Shown here: positions 49,880-58,863 of the stretch, piece by piece | Numbering within the stretch: the first letter of the stretch is position 1 | Layout: each line of letters starts with the position of its first letter | Source of the DNA: Clostridia bacterium | Lineage (GTDB): Bacteria > Bacillota > Clostridia > Oscillospirales > Acutalibacteraceae | NCBI GenBank assembly: GCA_017415515.1 | Contig: JAFQGI010000001.1 | Location: forward strand, 41,412-105,411 | Direction: 5' to 3' | DNA length: 64,000 nt | Program-made: the position numbers and the translations under genes | Notes under the pieces: generated by a model | Databases searched by the model: none | Told to the model about the DNA's origin: nothing | What the model saw: only the letters and a program-made list of their open reading frames with translations

Positions 49880-49921
49880 AACATACGATATATAACGACT
49901 GGTATATTATGGAGGTGCGAT

Positions 49922-50485
49922 ATGCCGCCTAAGGTGTTAATAGCAAAAGAGAGTATTGTCAACGCTGCTGTGAGTGTGGTGAGATGCAACGGAGCGTCTG
50001 CGCTGAATGCGCGTACAGTTGCCGCTGCTTTGGGCTGTTCCACACAGCCGATTTTCTCCAATTTCGCCTCAATGGAAGAGCTGCGTTTGGAGGTAGCACG
50101 ACAGGCGGATACGCTGTATCAGGAATATGTCCGCCGAGAGACGGAGAGCGGTGAATATCCTCCTTACAAAGCCGGTGGTATGGCCTATATCCGTTTTGCC
50201 AAAGAGGAGAAAGAGCTGTTCAAGCTTTTGTATATGTGCGACCGCTCGGCGGAAGAGACCACCGCTGAGTCCACCTCCTTCAGCCAGATGGCCGATATCG
50301 TTCGTAACAATACGGGATTGGACGCTGATACAGCCCGGTTGTTTCATTTGGAAATGTGGGCTTATGTTCACGGAATTGCCGTTATGTTTGCCACAGGTTT
50401 TCTTGATTTGGCGTGGGAATTGGTGAGCCGCATGCTTACCGATGCGTATCAAGGACTGCGCAAACAATATGGAGTGGAGGAATAA
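49922..50485 (+). CDS. TetR-family transcriptional regulator
   Basis: The 187-residue protein has an N-terminal HTH (ALNARTVAAALGCSTQPIFSNF, here split as RTVAAALGCS and TQPIFSNFASME) and a C-terminal ligand domain of the TetR_C type often found beside ABC exporters. It heads an operon with an ABC ATPase and permease and probably represses it in response to a compound exported by that pump. Start follows GGAGGTGCG. Confidence 0.85.
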   Translation: MPPKVLIAKESIVNAAVSVVRCNGASALNARTVAAALGCSTQPIFSNFASMEELRLEVARQADTLYQEYVRRETESGEYPPYKAGGMAYIRFAKEEKELFKLLYMCDRSAEETTAESTSFSQMADIVRNNTGLDADTARLFHLEMWAYVHGIAVMFATGFLDLAWELVSRMLTDAYQGLRKQYGVEE

Positions 50486-50488
50486 GAC

Positions 50489-51217
50489 ATGGATGCCATT
50501 CGCATAGAAGGACTGACCAAAGAGTACAAAGACGTGGTGGCGGTGGATCACCTGACTTTGACAGTTGGTCAGGGTGAGCTTTTATCCCTTTTGGGGGTGA
50601 ACGGCGCGGGAAAAACCACCACGATTAAGATGCTTTCCGGCTTAACGCGCCCTACCTGTGGTGACGCTTATTTGGGAGGGTATAGCGTCGTGTCCGATTC
50701 GACCTCTGTGAAAAGCATCATTGCGGTATCACCGCAGGAAACGGCGGTAGCTCTCGGTTTGTCGGTGAGGGAAAATCTGCAACTGATTGCCGGTGTGCAC
50801 GGCTTTGATAAGGATAAAAGAAACGCAAAAATCGACGAATTAACCGATTTATTGGGGCTGAACTCTATTCTCGAAAAGAAAGCGGGAAAACTGTCCGGCG
50901 GTTGGCAACGTCGTTTGAGCATCGCCATGGCGCTGATCAGTGAGCCGCAAATTCTGTTTCTCGATGAGCCGACACTGGGCTTGGATGTGTTGGCGCGTAG
51001 TGACCTGTGGGACATCATTCGTTTGCTCAAAGGCAAGGTGACCATCATCCTCACCACCCACTATATGGAGGAGGCGGAAGCTTTGTCGGATCGGGTTGCT
51101 ATTATGAAGGATGGCAAATTGCTGCTCTGTGATGCGGTGGATGAAATCAAGCGAATGGCGGGTACAGACAACTTTGAACAAGCCTTTATCCGCGTGGTGA
51201 AGGGGGTGGCACAATGA
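50489..51217 (+). CDS. ABC transporter ATP-binding protein
   Basis: The 242-residue ATPase has Walker A GVNGAGKTTTIK, Q-loop SPQETAVA, the signature LSGGWQRR and Walker B QILFLDEPTLG with the H-loop TTHYMEEAE. It matches ABC-2 type exporters (DrrA-like). The next gene, the permease, overlaps it by four bases. The signature Gly-Gly-Trp is slightly unusual (GGQ is commoner). Confidence 0.93.
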   Translation: MDAIRIEGLTKEYKDVVAVDHLTLTVGQGELLSLLGVNGAGKTTTIKMLSGLTRPTCGDAYLGGYSVVSDSTSVKSIIAVSPQETAVALGLSVRENLQLIAGVHGFDKDKRNAKIDELTDLLGLNSILEKKAGKLSGGWQRRLSIAMALISEPQILFLDEPTLGLDVLARSDLWDIIRLLKGKVTIILTTHYMEEAEALSDRVAIMKDGKLLLCDAVDEIKRMAGTDNFEQAFIRVVKGVAQ

Positions 51218-51942
51218 GAATGCTTGCCCTTGCAAGCCGTAACGCCAAAGAGATTTTGCGCGATCCTATCAATTTGGCGTTTGGTCTTGGATTTCCGTTG
51301 GTACTGATTCTTTTGCTCAGTGCCATACAGGCAAACGTCCCTGTACCTCTGTTTGAAATACAACATTTGGCACCCGGTATTGTGGTGTTTGGATTGGCGT
51401 TTCTGACGCTGTTTTCCGCTACGCTGATTTCCAAAGATAGAACCAGTTCCTTGATGCAACGACTGTATACCACGCCGTTGAGGTCACAGGATTTTATCCT
51501 TGCCTATACATTGCCGATTTTGCCGTTTTCCATAGCACAAAGCTTTATTTGTTATGCGGTGGCTGTAGCGCTGGGACTGGAAATTACAGTCAATATTCTG
51601 TTTGCTGTTTTCGGTATGATTCCCATTTCTCTGCTTTACATCGCTCTGGGACTGCTGTGTGGCAGTGTGCTGAACGAAAAGCAGGTGGGAGGTGTGTGTG
51701 GTGCGTTGCTCACCAATCTGTCTGCGTGGTTGTCGGGGATTTGGTTTGATTTGAATTTGGTGGGAGGTGCCTTTAAGAAGGTAGCATATGTGCTTCCCTT
51801 TGTGCACGCTGTGGATATGGAACGTGCGCTTCTGGCGGGAGATTTTGCAGGTGTTTTGCCACATTTGTGGTGGGTGTTAGGTTACGCCTTCACACTCTTG
51901 GCGCTGGCGGTGTTGCTGTTTCTCCGCCAAATGAAAAGGTAG
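51214..51942 (+). CDS. ABC-2 type permease
   Basis: The 242-residue membrane protein has six hydrophobic segments and the ABC-2 pattern (LAFLTLFSATLISKDRTSSLMQRL with the elbow helix; LLCGSVLNEKQVGGVCG; VLPFVHAVDMERALLAGD). It pairs with the upstream ATPase. The substrate is unknown; TetR control suggests drug or peptide efflux. Confidence 0.9.
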   Translation: MRMLALASRNAKEILRDPINLAFGLGFPLVLILLLSAIQANVPVPLFEIQHLAPGIVVFGLAFLTLFSATLISKDRTSSLMQRLYTTPLRSQDFILAYTLPILPFSIAQSFICYAVAVALGLEITVNILFAVFGMIPISLLYIALGLLCGSVLNEKQVGGVCGALLTNLSAWLSGIWFDLNLVGGAFKKVAYVLPFVHAVDMERALLAGDFAGVLPHLWWVLGYAFTLLALAVLLFLRQMKR

Positions 51943-51964
51943 TCATGTGAAAAGGAGTCAAAAT

Positions 51965-52678
51965 ATGAACAGACCGTATATCGTATGCCATATGCTGATG
52001 TCCATTGATGGTAAAGTAACGGGCGATTTTCTGGCGAGCGATGCCTGTGCCGCCGCTTGCGATATTTATTACGATATAAACCGTAGATTGCCGTCTAACG
52101 GCTTTATCTGTGGCCGTGTGACGATGGAGGGCAGTTTCACAGGTGGCTGGTATCCCGATTTATCCAAGTATGCACCTGCTCGTCACGGTTTGGATCAAAA
52201 AATGGACTTTATCGTGGATGATTTGAGTGGGTATTATGCTGTGGCGTTTGACCCAAAGGGACGGTTGGGGTGGAAATCCAATCGTATTGTGGATCCTGAC
52301 GGCGACCCCGGTTACGATGATGCACAAATCATTGAGGTGCTGACCGAACGGGTGGATGAGCGCTATCTCGGTTATTTAGAGAGTATGGAAATCCCGTATA
52401 TCTTTGCGGGTGAAACGGATATTGACGTTTTGTTGGCATTGAAAAAGTTGAAGGATATCATAGGTTGCGAAACCTTGCTCTTGGAGGGCGGCAGTATTAT
52501 CAATGGCGCCTTTCAGAGGGAGAATGCGATCGATGAATTAAGCCTTGTGGTGGCGCCCGTGGTAGGGGATAAGGACGGAAAGCCGCTGTTTTACGACAGT
52601 GATATGTCAAAATTTGAACTCATGCAAGTCGAAACAATGCATGGGAATGTGGTTTTGAAATACAAAATCAAGGTATAG
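51965..52678 (+). CDS. RibD C-terminal/dihydrofolate-reductase-like protein
   Basis: The 237-residue protein has the RibD_C/DHFR-like fold: PYIVCHMLMSIDGKVTGDF (cut: HMLMSIDGKVTGDF), FICGRVTMEG, ETLLLEGGSIINGAF and ELSLVVAPVVGDKDGKPLF. It is probably an NAD(P)H-dependent reductase; proteins of this family often sit beside regulators without known substrate. ATG 51965 follows AAAGGAG. It is the last gene of the TetR operon. Confidence 0.85.
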   Translation: MNRPYIVCHMLMSIDGKVTGDFLASDACAAACDIYYDINRRLPSNGFICGRVTMEGSFTGGWYPDLSKYAPARHGLDQKMDFIVDDLSGYYAVAFDPKGRLGWKSNRIVDPDGDPGYDDAQIIEVLTERVDERYLGYLESMEIPYIFAGETDIDVLLALKKLKDIIGCETLLLEGGSIINGAFQRENAIDELSLVVAPVVGDKDGKPLFYDSDMSKFELMQVETMHGNVVLKYKIKV

Positions 52679-52680
52679 AA

Positions 52681-52716
52681 AAAAACACCGTTTGTCTTAG
52701 GATAGACGGTGTTTTT
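52681..52716. terminator. Bidirectional terminator
   Basis: A 16-bp stem with two wobbles (52681-52696 with 52701-52716) with A and T flanks separates the convergent genes. Confidence 0.85.
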
Positions 52717-52717
52717 T

Positions 52718-53596
52718 CTATCGCTTGTCTTTTCTTACGAACGGCTCTCTTACCGTTTGATTCAGCAATTCGCTGTATAGATGAGGACGGCGATAGGCGT
52801 TGCCGTGGACCTCTTCCGAGCGATACTGCCGCAGTTGTTCCAAATCCAATTTTGCCACATATATACCTTCGGTTTCACCCGCTTGCAGGATGCAGGTATC
52901 GCGACTACCGTCTAAATGGGGGAGATAGGCCACACCATCAAAGACAGAGGATCCGCCGTTGCAATCCGGTACGGTTGCGGGATAGTTACAGGTGGCGATC
53001 GCCATCATATTTTCAAAGGCTCTGGCACGCAGTTGGCTCAATCGGTTAATCTCCATGGGACAGGCGTTGGGAACCAGCACCACCTCAGCACCTTTGAGCA
53101 TCAGTAGGCGGGCACTCTCAGGAAATTCTCGGTCGTAGCAGATCATCGAGCCAACCTTGACTACGCCATTTGCTGTATCCAAATCGGCAACAAAGAATTC
53201 GTTGCCCGCCGTCAAGTTCTTTTCGATGCCAAAATCGCAGGTGTGTACCTTGGCATACACCAGTTTGCGTTGACCGAAGCGGTCAAACAGCACTATGGTA
53301 TTGCGTGGCATTGGTTGGTACTTTTCCAGCAACGTGACGGCGATTGCCATCTCCAATTCTGCCGCCAAAGCCTGAAATTCCGCCAAGAACGCGCTGTCAA
53401 GGTGGATGGCTTTACGAGTCCATTCTTCCACGGGCGGCTCGTAAATGTCGTAGCCGCAGCTCCACATCTCGGGAAAGAGGGCAATATCTGCCCCCAACGC
53501 CTTAGCCTCACGGCAGGCGACCATACCCTTTGTCAGATTACCTTCTAAACTTCCGGTGGGGGCGATTTGCAGGAGGGCGATGTTTAATGTGTTCAT
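52718..53596 (-). CDS. Carbon-nitrogen hydrolase (nitrilase superfamily)
   Basis: The 292-residue enzyme has the catalytic triad Glu-43 (FPEMW), Lys-116 (YAKVHTCDF) and Cys-153 (ICYDREFPE). Form and length match omega-amidase/N-carbamoyl-amine amidohydrolase-like members. It is cytosolic. Its ATG overlaps the stop of the HAD phosphatase gene by four bases; together they may form a small salvage or repair unit. Substrate unknown. Confidence 0.88.
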   Translation of the reverse strand: MNTLNIALLQIAPTGSLEGNLTKGMVACREAKALGADIALFPEMWSCGYDIYEPPVEEWTRKAIHLDSAFLAEFQALAAELEMAIAVTLLEKYQPMPRNTIVLFDRFGQRKLVYAKVHTCDFGIEKNLTAGNEFFVADLDTANGVVKVGSMICYDREFPESARLLMLKGAEVVLVPNACPMEINRLSQLRARAFENMMAIATCNYPATVPDCNGGSSVFDGVAYLPHLDGSRDTCILQAGETEGIYVAKLDLEQLRQYRSEEVHGNAYRRPHLYSELLNQTVREPFVRKDKR

Positions 53597-54384
53597 CGTA
53601 TCACCTCATAGATGTCTGCGATGCTGTCCACCGCCCAGGTGGGTTTTACATCACTTTGCTTCCACACTTCGCGGGTGGTTTCGCCGCTGAACACCAGTGC
53701 GGTGTCGATGCCGGCGTTCACACCGCAGGCTACATCGGTGTAGATGCGGTCGCCAATCATCACCGTCTCTTCAGGTGTAGCACCCCACTTGGTCATGGCC
53801 AGCTGCGCCATGGCCGGCTCCGGCTTGCCGATGAAATAGGGGCGTTTGCCGGTGGCACGCCACAGCATTTCGCACACACTGCCGCAGTCGGGCACGTAGC
53901 CATAGGAGGTGGGGCAGACCCAGTCGGGATTGGTGGCAAGAAAGGTCACGTCTCTCCCAAGTAGAATGCAGGCGTCCTCCAGCTTTTGAAAAGTCAGCTC
54001 GCTGTCGTTTCCCATCAGCAAGCAGTCTACATCGTCCTCCAGATGGTTTGTGACAGGAAATCCTGCCTCTGCCAGCTCCTGACGGAAGGCGGCGGTACCG
54101 GCGGCATAGATCCTCTTGCCGTGGTAGTGCTCCCGCAGATACACGCAGGTGGCCATGGTGGAGGTGAAAAAATCCTCTTCGGTGGCGGGGATACCCAAGC
54201 GTTCCAATTTCTCAATATATACCTTCACACTCTTGGAGGAGTTGTTGGTGAGAAACAGATATCGACCGCCATTCTTCTTGATGGCGGTCAGAAAGGGGAT
54301 GGTGCACTCGAACAGATCGTCGTCGAGGTATAGTGTCCCATCCATATCCAATAAATACAGTTTTTTCTCTTTCAGGCGTTGCAT
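53593..54384 (-). CDS. HAD-IIA family phosphatase (NagD/PGP-like)
   Basis: The 263-residue HAD hydrolase has motif I YLLDMDGTLYLDDD, motif II FLTNNSSKS, the substrate Lys in FIGKPEPAM and motif IV VMIGDRIYTDVACG, the NagD/PGP/4-nitrophenylphosphatase set. Such enzymes often repair toxic sugar or glycolytic side products. The start ATG 54384 follows AAAGGAGG. It is cotranscribed with the nitrilase-type gene. Confidence 0.88.
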   Translation of the reverse strand: MQRLKEKKLYLLDMDGTLYLDDDLFECTIPFLTAIKKNGGRYLFLTNNSSKSVKVYIEKLERLGIPATEEDFFTSTMATCVYLREHYHGKRIYAAGTAAFRQELAEAGFPVTNHLEDDVDCLLMGNDSELTFQKLEDACILLGRDVTFLATNPDWVCPTSYGYVPDCGSVCEMLWRATGKRPYFIGKPEPAMAQLAMTKWGATPEETVMIGDRIYTDVACGVNAGIDTALVFSGETTREVWKQSDVKPTWAVDSIADIYEVIR

Positions 54385-54435
54385 AACATCGCCTCCTTTG
54401 TGGGTAGTATAGCACACCTTAGTGATTGGTGCAAG

Positions 54436-54465
54436 CAAAAACGCCATCCCGCAGGATGGCGTTTA
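54436..54465 (-). terminator. Terminator of the SLC13-like permease gene
   Basis: An 11-bp perfect stem (54439-54449 with 54454-54464) is followed on the minus strand by TTTTTG-type bases. Confidence 0.75.
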
Positions 54466-54468
54466 GGA

Positions 54469-55575
54469 TTATAAGAAAAAGAGCTTTGCCGCTATCGTCA
54501 TAATGACGAGAAATCCCACGTTGATGGCGGTGAACATCCAGAAATACTGTTTGGAGTGACCGGGGTATAGCACGCGGAATTCGCTGAATGTGATTAGACT
54601 GGCCAGAGAGGCAATGAGTGTGCCGGTGCCGCCGATATTGACGCCCAGTAGTAGAGCGCGATAATCCTCGGTAAAGCGGGACAGCAGGATGGCGGTGGGC
54701 ACATTGCTGATGCCTTGGCAGGATACCACCGACACAAGGAGTGTATCTTTCGCCAGCAGGCTGGACAGTAGCTGGTTGACCGTATCGATACGAGCCAGAT
54801 TGCCGGCGAAAATGAAGAAGAAAAAGAAAGTGCCGAGTAGGCCGTAGTCTACCATTAGCAGAGCGTCCCGATCTGCCCACAGCAAAATGGCGGTTATGAC
54901 AATCAAGCCAATGAGATAAGGAACAATGCGGAACACAATCAGTAAGGATAAAGCGAATAGCACCAAATACAAAGTGGTGCGTTTCTTATTCAGACGCTCT
55001 TTAAAGCTATCCTGAATGACTAAGGGCGTTGCCTTGATGGGCAGACAGCATAGCACCAACAGCGAGATTGCTAGCAGAAAGGGCGGCAACATAATCGAGC
55101 AAAACTCACCTGTGGGAATGTTGAAATAAGAGTAGAGGTAGAGATTCTGCGGATTGCCGAAAGGAGTCAGCATACCGCCAAGGTTGGCGGAGATGTTTTG
55201 CAGGATGAACAGATAGGCCATATAGCCCTCTTGGTGGGTAACCGATAGGGCGAAATAGCCCAGAGGCAGAAAGGTGATCAACGCCATATCGTTGGCGATG
55301 AGCATCGATCCGATAAAGGTGATGGCAATGAGCAGAAGAAACAAACTGCGCAGATTGCCGGAAATGCGCACCAACCGTCTTGCCACAATAGTGAAGAACT
55401 TAATGTTGCGTAAAGCGCATACTACAGCCAACGTTAGGAACAGACAGGCCAGAGTTTTCCAATCGAAATAGCCAATATAGTTGGCATCCGGCGGCACGAA
55501 AAAGCAGGTGATCACCGCCGCAAGCGCTGCCACGCAGAAGACGATATTCTTTTTTACAAAACGCAGCACGACCAT
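54469..55575 (-). CDS. SLC13/ArsB-superfamily anion permease
   Basis: The 368-residue protein has about ten membrane spans and the ion-transporter layout: IANDMALITFLPLGYFAL, ILQNISANLGGMLTPFGNPQNLYLY (cut: NISANLGGMLTPFGNPQN), and in the second half SNVPTAILLSRF and VNIGGTGTLIASLASLI. The N-x-G/P-hairpin repeats are typical of CitM/ArsB/SLC13 carriers. It may move citrate, another dicarboxylate or arsenite; which is open. ATG 55575 is chosen because AAGGAG lies 9 nt upstream; ATG 55581 is too close. Confidence 0.8.
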   Translation of the reverse strand: MVVLRFVKKNIVFCVAALAAVITCFFVPPDANYIGYFDWKTLACLFLTLAVVCALRNIKFFTIVARRLVRISGNLRSLFLLLIAITFIGSMLIANDMALITFLPLGYFALSVTHQEGYMAYLFILQNISANLGGMLTPFGNPQNLYLYSYFNIPTGEFCSIMLPPFLLAISLLVLCCLPIKATPLVIQDSFKERLNKKRTTLYLVLFALSLLIVFRIVPYLIGLIVITAILLWADRDALLMVDYGLLGTFFFFFIFAGNLARIDTVNQLLSSLLAKDTLLVSVVSCQGISNVPTAILLSRFTEDYRALLLGVNIGGTGTLIASLASLITFSEFRVLYPGHSKQYFWMFTAINVGFLVIMTIAAKLFFL

Positions 55576-55605
55576 ACTCATCTCTCCTTTTCGACACCGT
55601 TTGCC

Positions 55606-55634
55606 ATCATACACCAAATTGTGCCAATGCGCAA
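55606..55634 (-). promoter_or_regulatory. Promoter of the SLC13-like permease
   Basis: On the minus strand TTGCGC (55634-55629), 17 nt, TATGAT (55611-55606). Confidence 0.5.
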
Positions 55635-55653
55635 GATAAATTTTGAGTGAGGC

Positions 55654-55682
55654 TTGAAAAGATAGAGAGAGAACGATATAAT
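55654..55682 (+). promoter_or_regulatory. Sigma-A promoter of the alanyl-tRNA editing gene
   Basis: TTGAAA (55654-55659), 17-nt spacer, TATAAT (55677-55682). Confidence 0.65.
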
Positions 55683-55711
55683 GAGGGTATTATGATGTTG
55701 AAGGTGATTTG

Positions 55712-56869
55712 ATGACCGAAAAAATCTATGAAATGGATAGTTACATTCGCTCCTTCACCGCAGTAGTGGAAGAGTGTCATCCACATAAAGACGGGTATGC
55801 GGTGAGGCTGTCCCGCACCGCCTTTTTTCCCGAGGGGGGAGGACAGGCAGCAGATACGGGTGTGCTGGGCGGCTTGACGGTGAATGATGTTCAAATCGTG
55901 GACGGTGAAATTTGGCATTATGTGTCTGCGCCTCTCACGATTGGTGTTGAGGTGGAGGGCGTGTTGGATTGGGATACTCGCTTCTCTCGTATGCGTCATC
56001 ATACCGCTGAACACATTGTATGCAGCATTGCTCATCGTTGGTATGGTTTCAATAATGTAGGTTTTCATCTTGGTAGAGAAGACGTAACGCTGGATTTGGA
56101 TGGAGAGCTGACGCGTGAGCAGATCGACGCCATCGAGGACGAAGCCAACCGTGTGGTGGCGGCCAATGTGGCGGTGACAGCCACGATCCCTACGGCTGAA
56201 GAATTGGCAAATGCAACCTACCGCAGCAAGAAAGAGTTGGAGGGTGATGTGCGACTGGTAACCATCGATGGGGTGGACTGCTGCGCTTGTTGTGCACCTC
56301 ACGTGGCGAAAACAGGGGAGATTGGCTTGATCAAGCTGTTGGATTTCATTCGCTACAAAGGTGGTGTTCGCATCCATTTGCTGTGTGGTGATGCGGCGTT
56401 GGCAGATTATCGTCTGCGGTATGCGCAGAGTGCGGAAATATCGGCAAGATTGTCTGTCAAACAACACGATATTACAGTTGCTGTGGATCGATTGATAGCG
56501 GAACGAGATAGTCTCAAACTGGCTTTGCGAGCGGCTAACCGTCGCATTGCAGATATGCAAGCGGCGACAGTAGAGCCGACGGATAAACCGGTGTTTTTGA
56601 TCGGTGCGGAATGGGATGTGGAAACCCTACGCCGTGTCGTTAACGGGTTATCGGAGCGTTGTGTCGGCTTGTGTGCGGCCTATTCCGGCAGCGACGGAGT
56701 GTATCAATATGTGCTGGGCGGCAGCGGCGATATTAAGGCGGTCACTGCGCAGATGAATGGTGCGTTGGGTGGCCGAGGTGGTGGAGATCATCGTCAGAGC
56801 CAAGGACGAGTGCAGGCGAGCGAAGCGCAGATTGCCGCCTTTTGGCGAGAATTGGGTGCGGATGAATAA
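55712..56869 (+). CDS. AlaX-type alanyl-tRNA editing protein with DHHA1 domain
   Basis: The 385-residue protein is an editing domain of AlaRS type: FFPEGGGQAADTG, MRHHTAEHIVCSIAH (zinc HxxxH) and DCCACCAPHVAKTGEIGLIKLL (Cys/His zinc pair), followed by a DHHA1-like C-terminus (about 285-385). It hydrolyses Ser or Gly from mischarged tRNA-Ala. The start ATG 55712 is next to AAGGTG; TTG 55709 is in frame just upstream. It is the long AlaX-L form. Confidence 0.9.
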   Translation: MTEKIYEMDSYIRSFTAVVEECHPHKDGYAVRLSRTAFFPEGGGQAADTGVLGGLTVNDVQIVDGEIWHYVSAPLTIGVEVEGVLDWDTRFSRMRHHTAEHIVCSIAHRWYGFNNVGFHLGREDVTLDLDGELTREQIDAIEDEANRVVAANVAVTATIPTAEELANATYRSKKELEGDVRLVTIDGVDCCACCAPHVAKTGEIGLIKLLDFIRYKGGVRIHLLCGDAALADYRLRYAQSAEISARLSVKQHDITVAVDRLIAERDSLKLALRAANRRIADMQAATVEPTDKPVFLIGAEWDVETLRRVVNGLSERCVGLCAAYSGSDGVYQYVLGGSGDIKAVTAQMNGALGGRGGGDHRQSQGRVQASEAQIAAFWRELGADE

Positions 56870-56875
56870 TTGTGG

Positions 56876-56904
56876 TTGCAAAATGAAAGCAGTTGTGTTA
56901 TACT
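56876..56904 (+). promoter_or_regulatory. Sigma-A promoter of yebC
   Basis: TTGCAA (56876-56881), 17-nt spacer, TATACT (56899-56904). Confidence 0.65.
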
Positions 56905-56939
56905 GTGTGAGATATTTTAACAGATAGGGGATTTTACTC

Positions 56940-57677
56940 ATGTCCGGACATTCTAAATGGAACAATATTAAGCGTAAAAAAGAGAAGACCGACGGTCAAA
57001 AAGCAAAGATTTTCACCAGAATGGGTCGCGAGATCTCTGTGGCAATTCGGGAAGGTGGCGGCGCTGATCCCGCCACCAACTCTAAGCTGAAGGATGCCAT
57101 CGCCAAGGCGAAGGCTAACAATGTGCCCAACGATAACATCGAGCGCATCCTGAAGAAGGCTGCCAGCGAGGGTAGTGGTGAAAACTATGAGGCTCTGCAG
57201 TATGAGGGCTATGGCCCTTGCGGTATCGCCGTTATCGTGGAGACCTTGACCGATAACCGTAACCGTACCGCTGCTGACCTGCGTCACTATTTCGACAAGT
57301 GTGGCGGCAATATGGGTCAGACCGGTTGTGTGTCCTTTATGTTTAACCAAAAAGGCAAGCTGATCGTCGAGGCTGAGGGCTTGGATGAGGATAAGGTGAT
57401 GGAGGATGCGCTGGAGGCCGGTGCTTCCGATTTTGCCACCGATGAGGACGTCTTCGAGATTACCACCGAGCCGGAGGATTTTTCCGCTGTGCGTGACGAT
57501 CTGGAAGCAAAGGGTTATGTCTTTGTCGCTGCTGAGGTGCAAATGGTTCCCGATGTGCTGACCGCCATCGAGGATCCCGACGCCATCAAGAATATGGAGA
57601 AACTGCTGGATATGCTGGACGATAACGACGACGTGCAGGATGTGTGGCACAACTGGGATCGCCCCGACGAAGATTGA
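56940..57677 (+). CDS. yebC: YebC/PmpR-family protein
   Basis: The 245-residue protein starts MSGHSKWNNIKRKKEKTDGQ, then has IAKAKANNVPNDNIERILKK and the TACO1-like core YEGYGPCGIAVIVETLTDNRNR (cut: YGPCGIAVIVETLTDN). Members act as transcription regulators or, as recent work shows for YebC/TACO1, relieve ribosome stalling at proline stretches. It is monocistronic between its promoter and a strong terminator. Confidence 0.95.
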   Translation: MSGHSKWNNIKRKKEKTDGQKAKIFTRMGREISVAIREGGGADPATNSKLKDAIAKAKANNVPNDNIERILKKAASEGSGENYEALQYEGYGPCGIAVIVETLTDNRNRTAADLRHYFDKCGGNMGQTGCVSFMFNQKGKLIVEAEGLDEDKVMEDALEAGASDFATDEDVFEITTEPEDFSAVRDDLEAKGYVFVAAEVQMVPDVLTAIEDPDAIKNMEKLLDMLDDNDDVQDVWHNWDRPDED

Positions 57678-57684
57678 TGTGAGC

Positions 57685-57724
57685 AAGGAGCAAACACAAA
57701 ACGTGTTTGCTCCTTTACTTTTTT
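57685..57724 (+). terminator. Rho-independent terminator
   Basis: A 13-bp perfect stem (57685-57697 with 57703-57715) and a T-run end yebC. Confidence 0.85.
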
Positions 57725-57744
57725 TAAAAATTCATGAATATCTA

Positions 57745-57787
57745 TTGACAACGAATCTATCTAAGTGTATTATTTAAATAGTAAACT
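57745..57787 (+). promoter_or_regulatory. Promoter with YtrA/GntR-type operator
   Basis: TTGACA (57745-57750), 17 nt, TATTAT (57768-57773). An inverted repeat AGTGTATTA-N6-TAGTAAACT (57764-57787) covers the -10 box; it resembles YtrA-type sites. The GntR gene downstream probably autoregulates. An in-frame ATG at 57765 lies in the promoter and cannot start translation. Confidence 0.7.
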
Positions 57788-57812
57788 AATACAAAAAGGA
57801 GGCGATAGAGAA

Positions 57813-58172
57813 TTGAGAAATTTGGATAAGAATCGGCCGGTATGTCCCCAAATATGTGAACTGCTGTGTGTAGACATTGTGAACGGTGTATACGATGCAG
57901 AGCGTCGCTTGCCTGCGGTGCGTGAACTGGCGGCCGGATGGGGTGTCAACCCCAACACGGTGCAAAAGGCGCTGGATACATTGGAGGAGCAGGGACTGCT
58001 CCATTCGGTGCGCGGCAGCGGCTGGTATGTGCGGGAAGACATTTCTCGTGCCCGTGAAGTGTTGCAGGAGCTGCGTATAGAGAAGATCCGTGAGTTTTTC
58101 GCGGTCATGGAAAGTCTCGGTCTATCCCCGGAGGAAACATGTGAATTTGTAAAGGAGTGGTACCATGAGTGA
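57813..58172 (+). CDS. GntR-family regulator, YtrA subfamily
   Basis: The 119-residue protein has a winged HTH (RRLPAVRELAAGWGVNPNTVQKALDTLEEQGL, cut: LPAVRELAAGWGVNPN) and a short helical tail typical of YtrA-type GntR proteins, which regulate ABC transporters. The start is a TTG at 57813 with AAGGAGG about 10 nt upstream, supported by the promoter position. It overlaps the ATPase gene by 8 bases, forming a regulator-ABC operon. Confidence 0.88.
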   Translation: MRNLDKNRPVCPQICELLCVDIVNGVYDAERRLPAVRELAAGWGVNPNTVQKALDTLEEQGLLHSVRGSGWYVREDISRAREVLQELRIEKIREFFAVMESLGLSPEETCEFVKEWYHE

Positions 58173-58863
58173 ATTGTTGCGCTGTGAAAATTTGACCAAG
58201 CAATACGGCAAGACCGCCGCCCTCAACAACATCAGTTTTACGTTGGAGAGCGGCAAGATTGTCGGTCTTCTCGGCCCTAACGGGAGCGGAAAGACCACCT
58301 TTATTAAAATTTTGAATGGCCTGCTGACTCCCACCTCCGGTGCGGTGTATATCGAAGGGGAGAGACCCGGCCCATCCACCAAGGCAAAGGTGGCTTATTT
58401 GCCGGATAACGTTTATCTCAATGCTTGGATGACGGTGGAGCAGATCGTGGCATATTTTGCGGATTTCTATGCAGATTTCTCTACAGAGCGGGCTTTTGAG
58501 ATGTTGAATAGGTTGGGAATTTCCCCCAAGCAGAAATTGAAGGCGCTTTCCAAAGGCAATAAGGAAAAGGTTTGCTTGATATTGGTGATGAGCCGTCAGG
58601 CCAAGCTGTACGTGTTGGATGAGCCCATTGCCGGTGTGGATCCGGCGGCGCGGGATTATGTCATCTCTACCATCATCAACAATTATAATCCCGAGGCATC
58701 GGTGCTGATCTCCACCCATTTGATCTCCGATATTGAGCAGGTATTGGATGAGGTGCTGTTCATTCGCGACGGCCATCTGGTGCTGAAAAAGTCGGTGGAG
58801 GATATTCGTGCGGAGGAAGGCAAGAGTGTGGATGAATTGTTCCGGGAGGTGTTCAAATGGTAA
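58165..58863 (+). CDS. ABC transporter ATP-binding protein, YtrB-like
   Basis: The 232-residue ATPase has Walker A GPNGSGKTTFIK, signature LSKGNKEKV where LSGGQ is usual, and Walker B LYVLDEPIAGVDP with STHLISDIEQ. The LSKGNKE form is typical of YtrB/BcrA-type ATPases found behind GntR regulators. It pairs with the following membrane protein. Confidence 0.93.
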   Translation: MSELLRCENLTKQYGKTAALNNISFTLESGKIVGLLGPNGSGKTTFIKILNGLLTPTSGAVYIEGERPGPSTKAKVAYLPDNVYLNAWMTVEQIVAYFADFYADFSTERAFEMLNRLGISPKQKLKALSKGNKEKVCLILVMSRQAKLYVLDEPIAGVDPAARDYVISTIINNYNPEASVLISTHLISDIEQVLDEVLFIRDGHLVLKKSVEDIRAEEGKSVDELFREVFKW

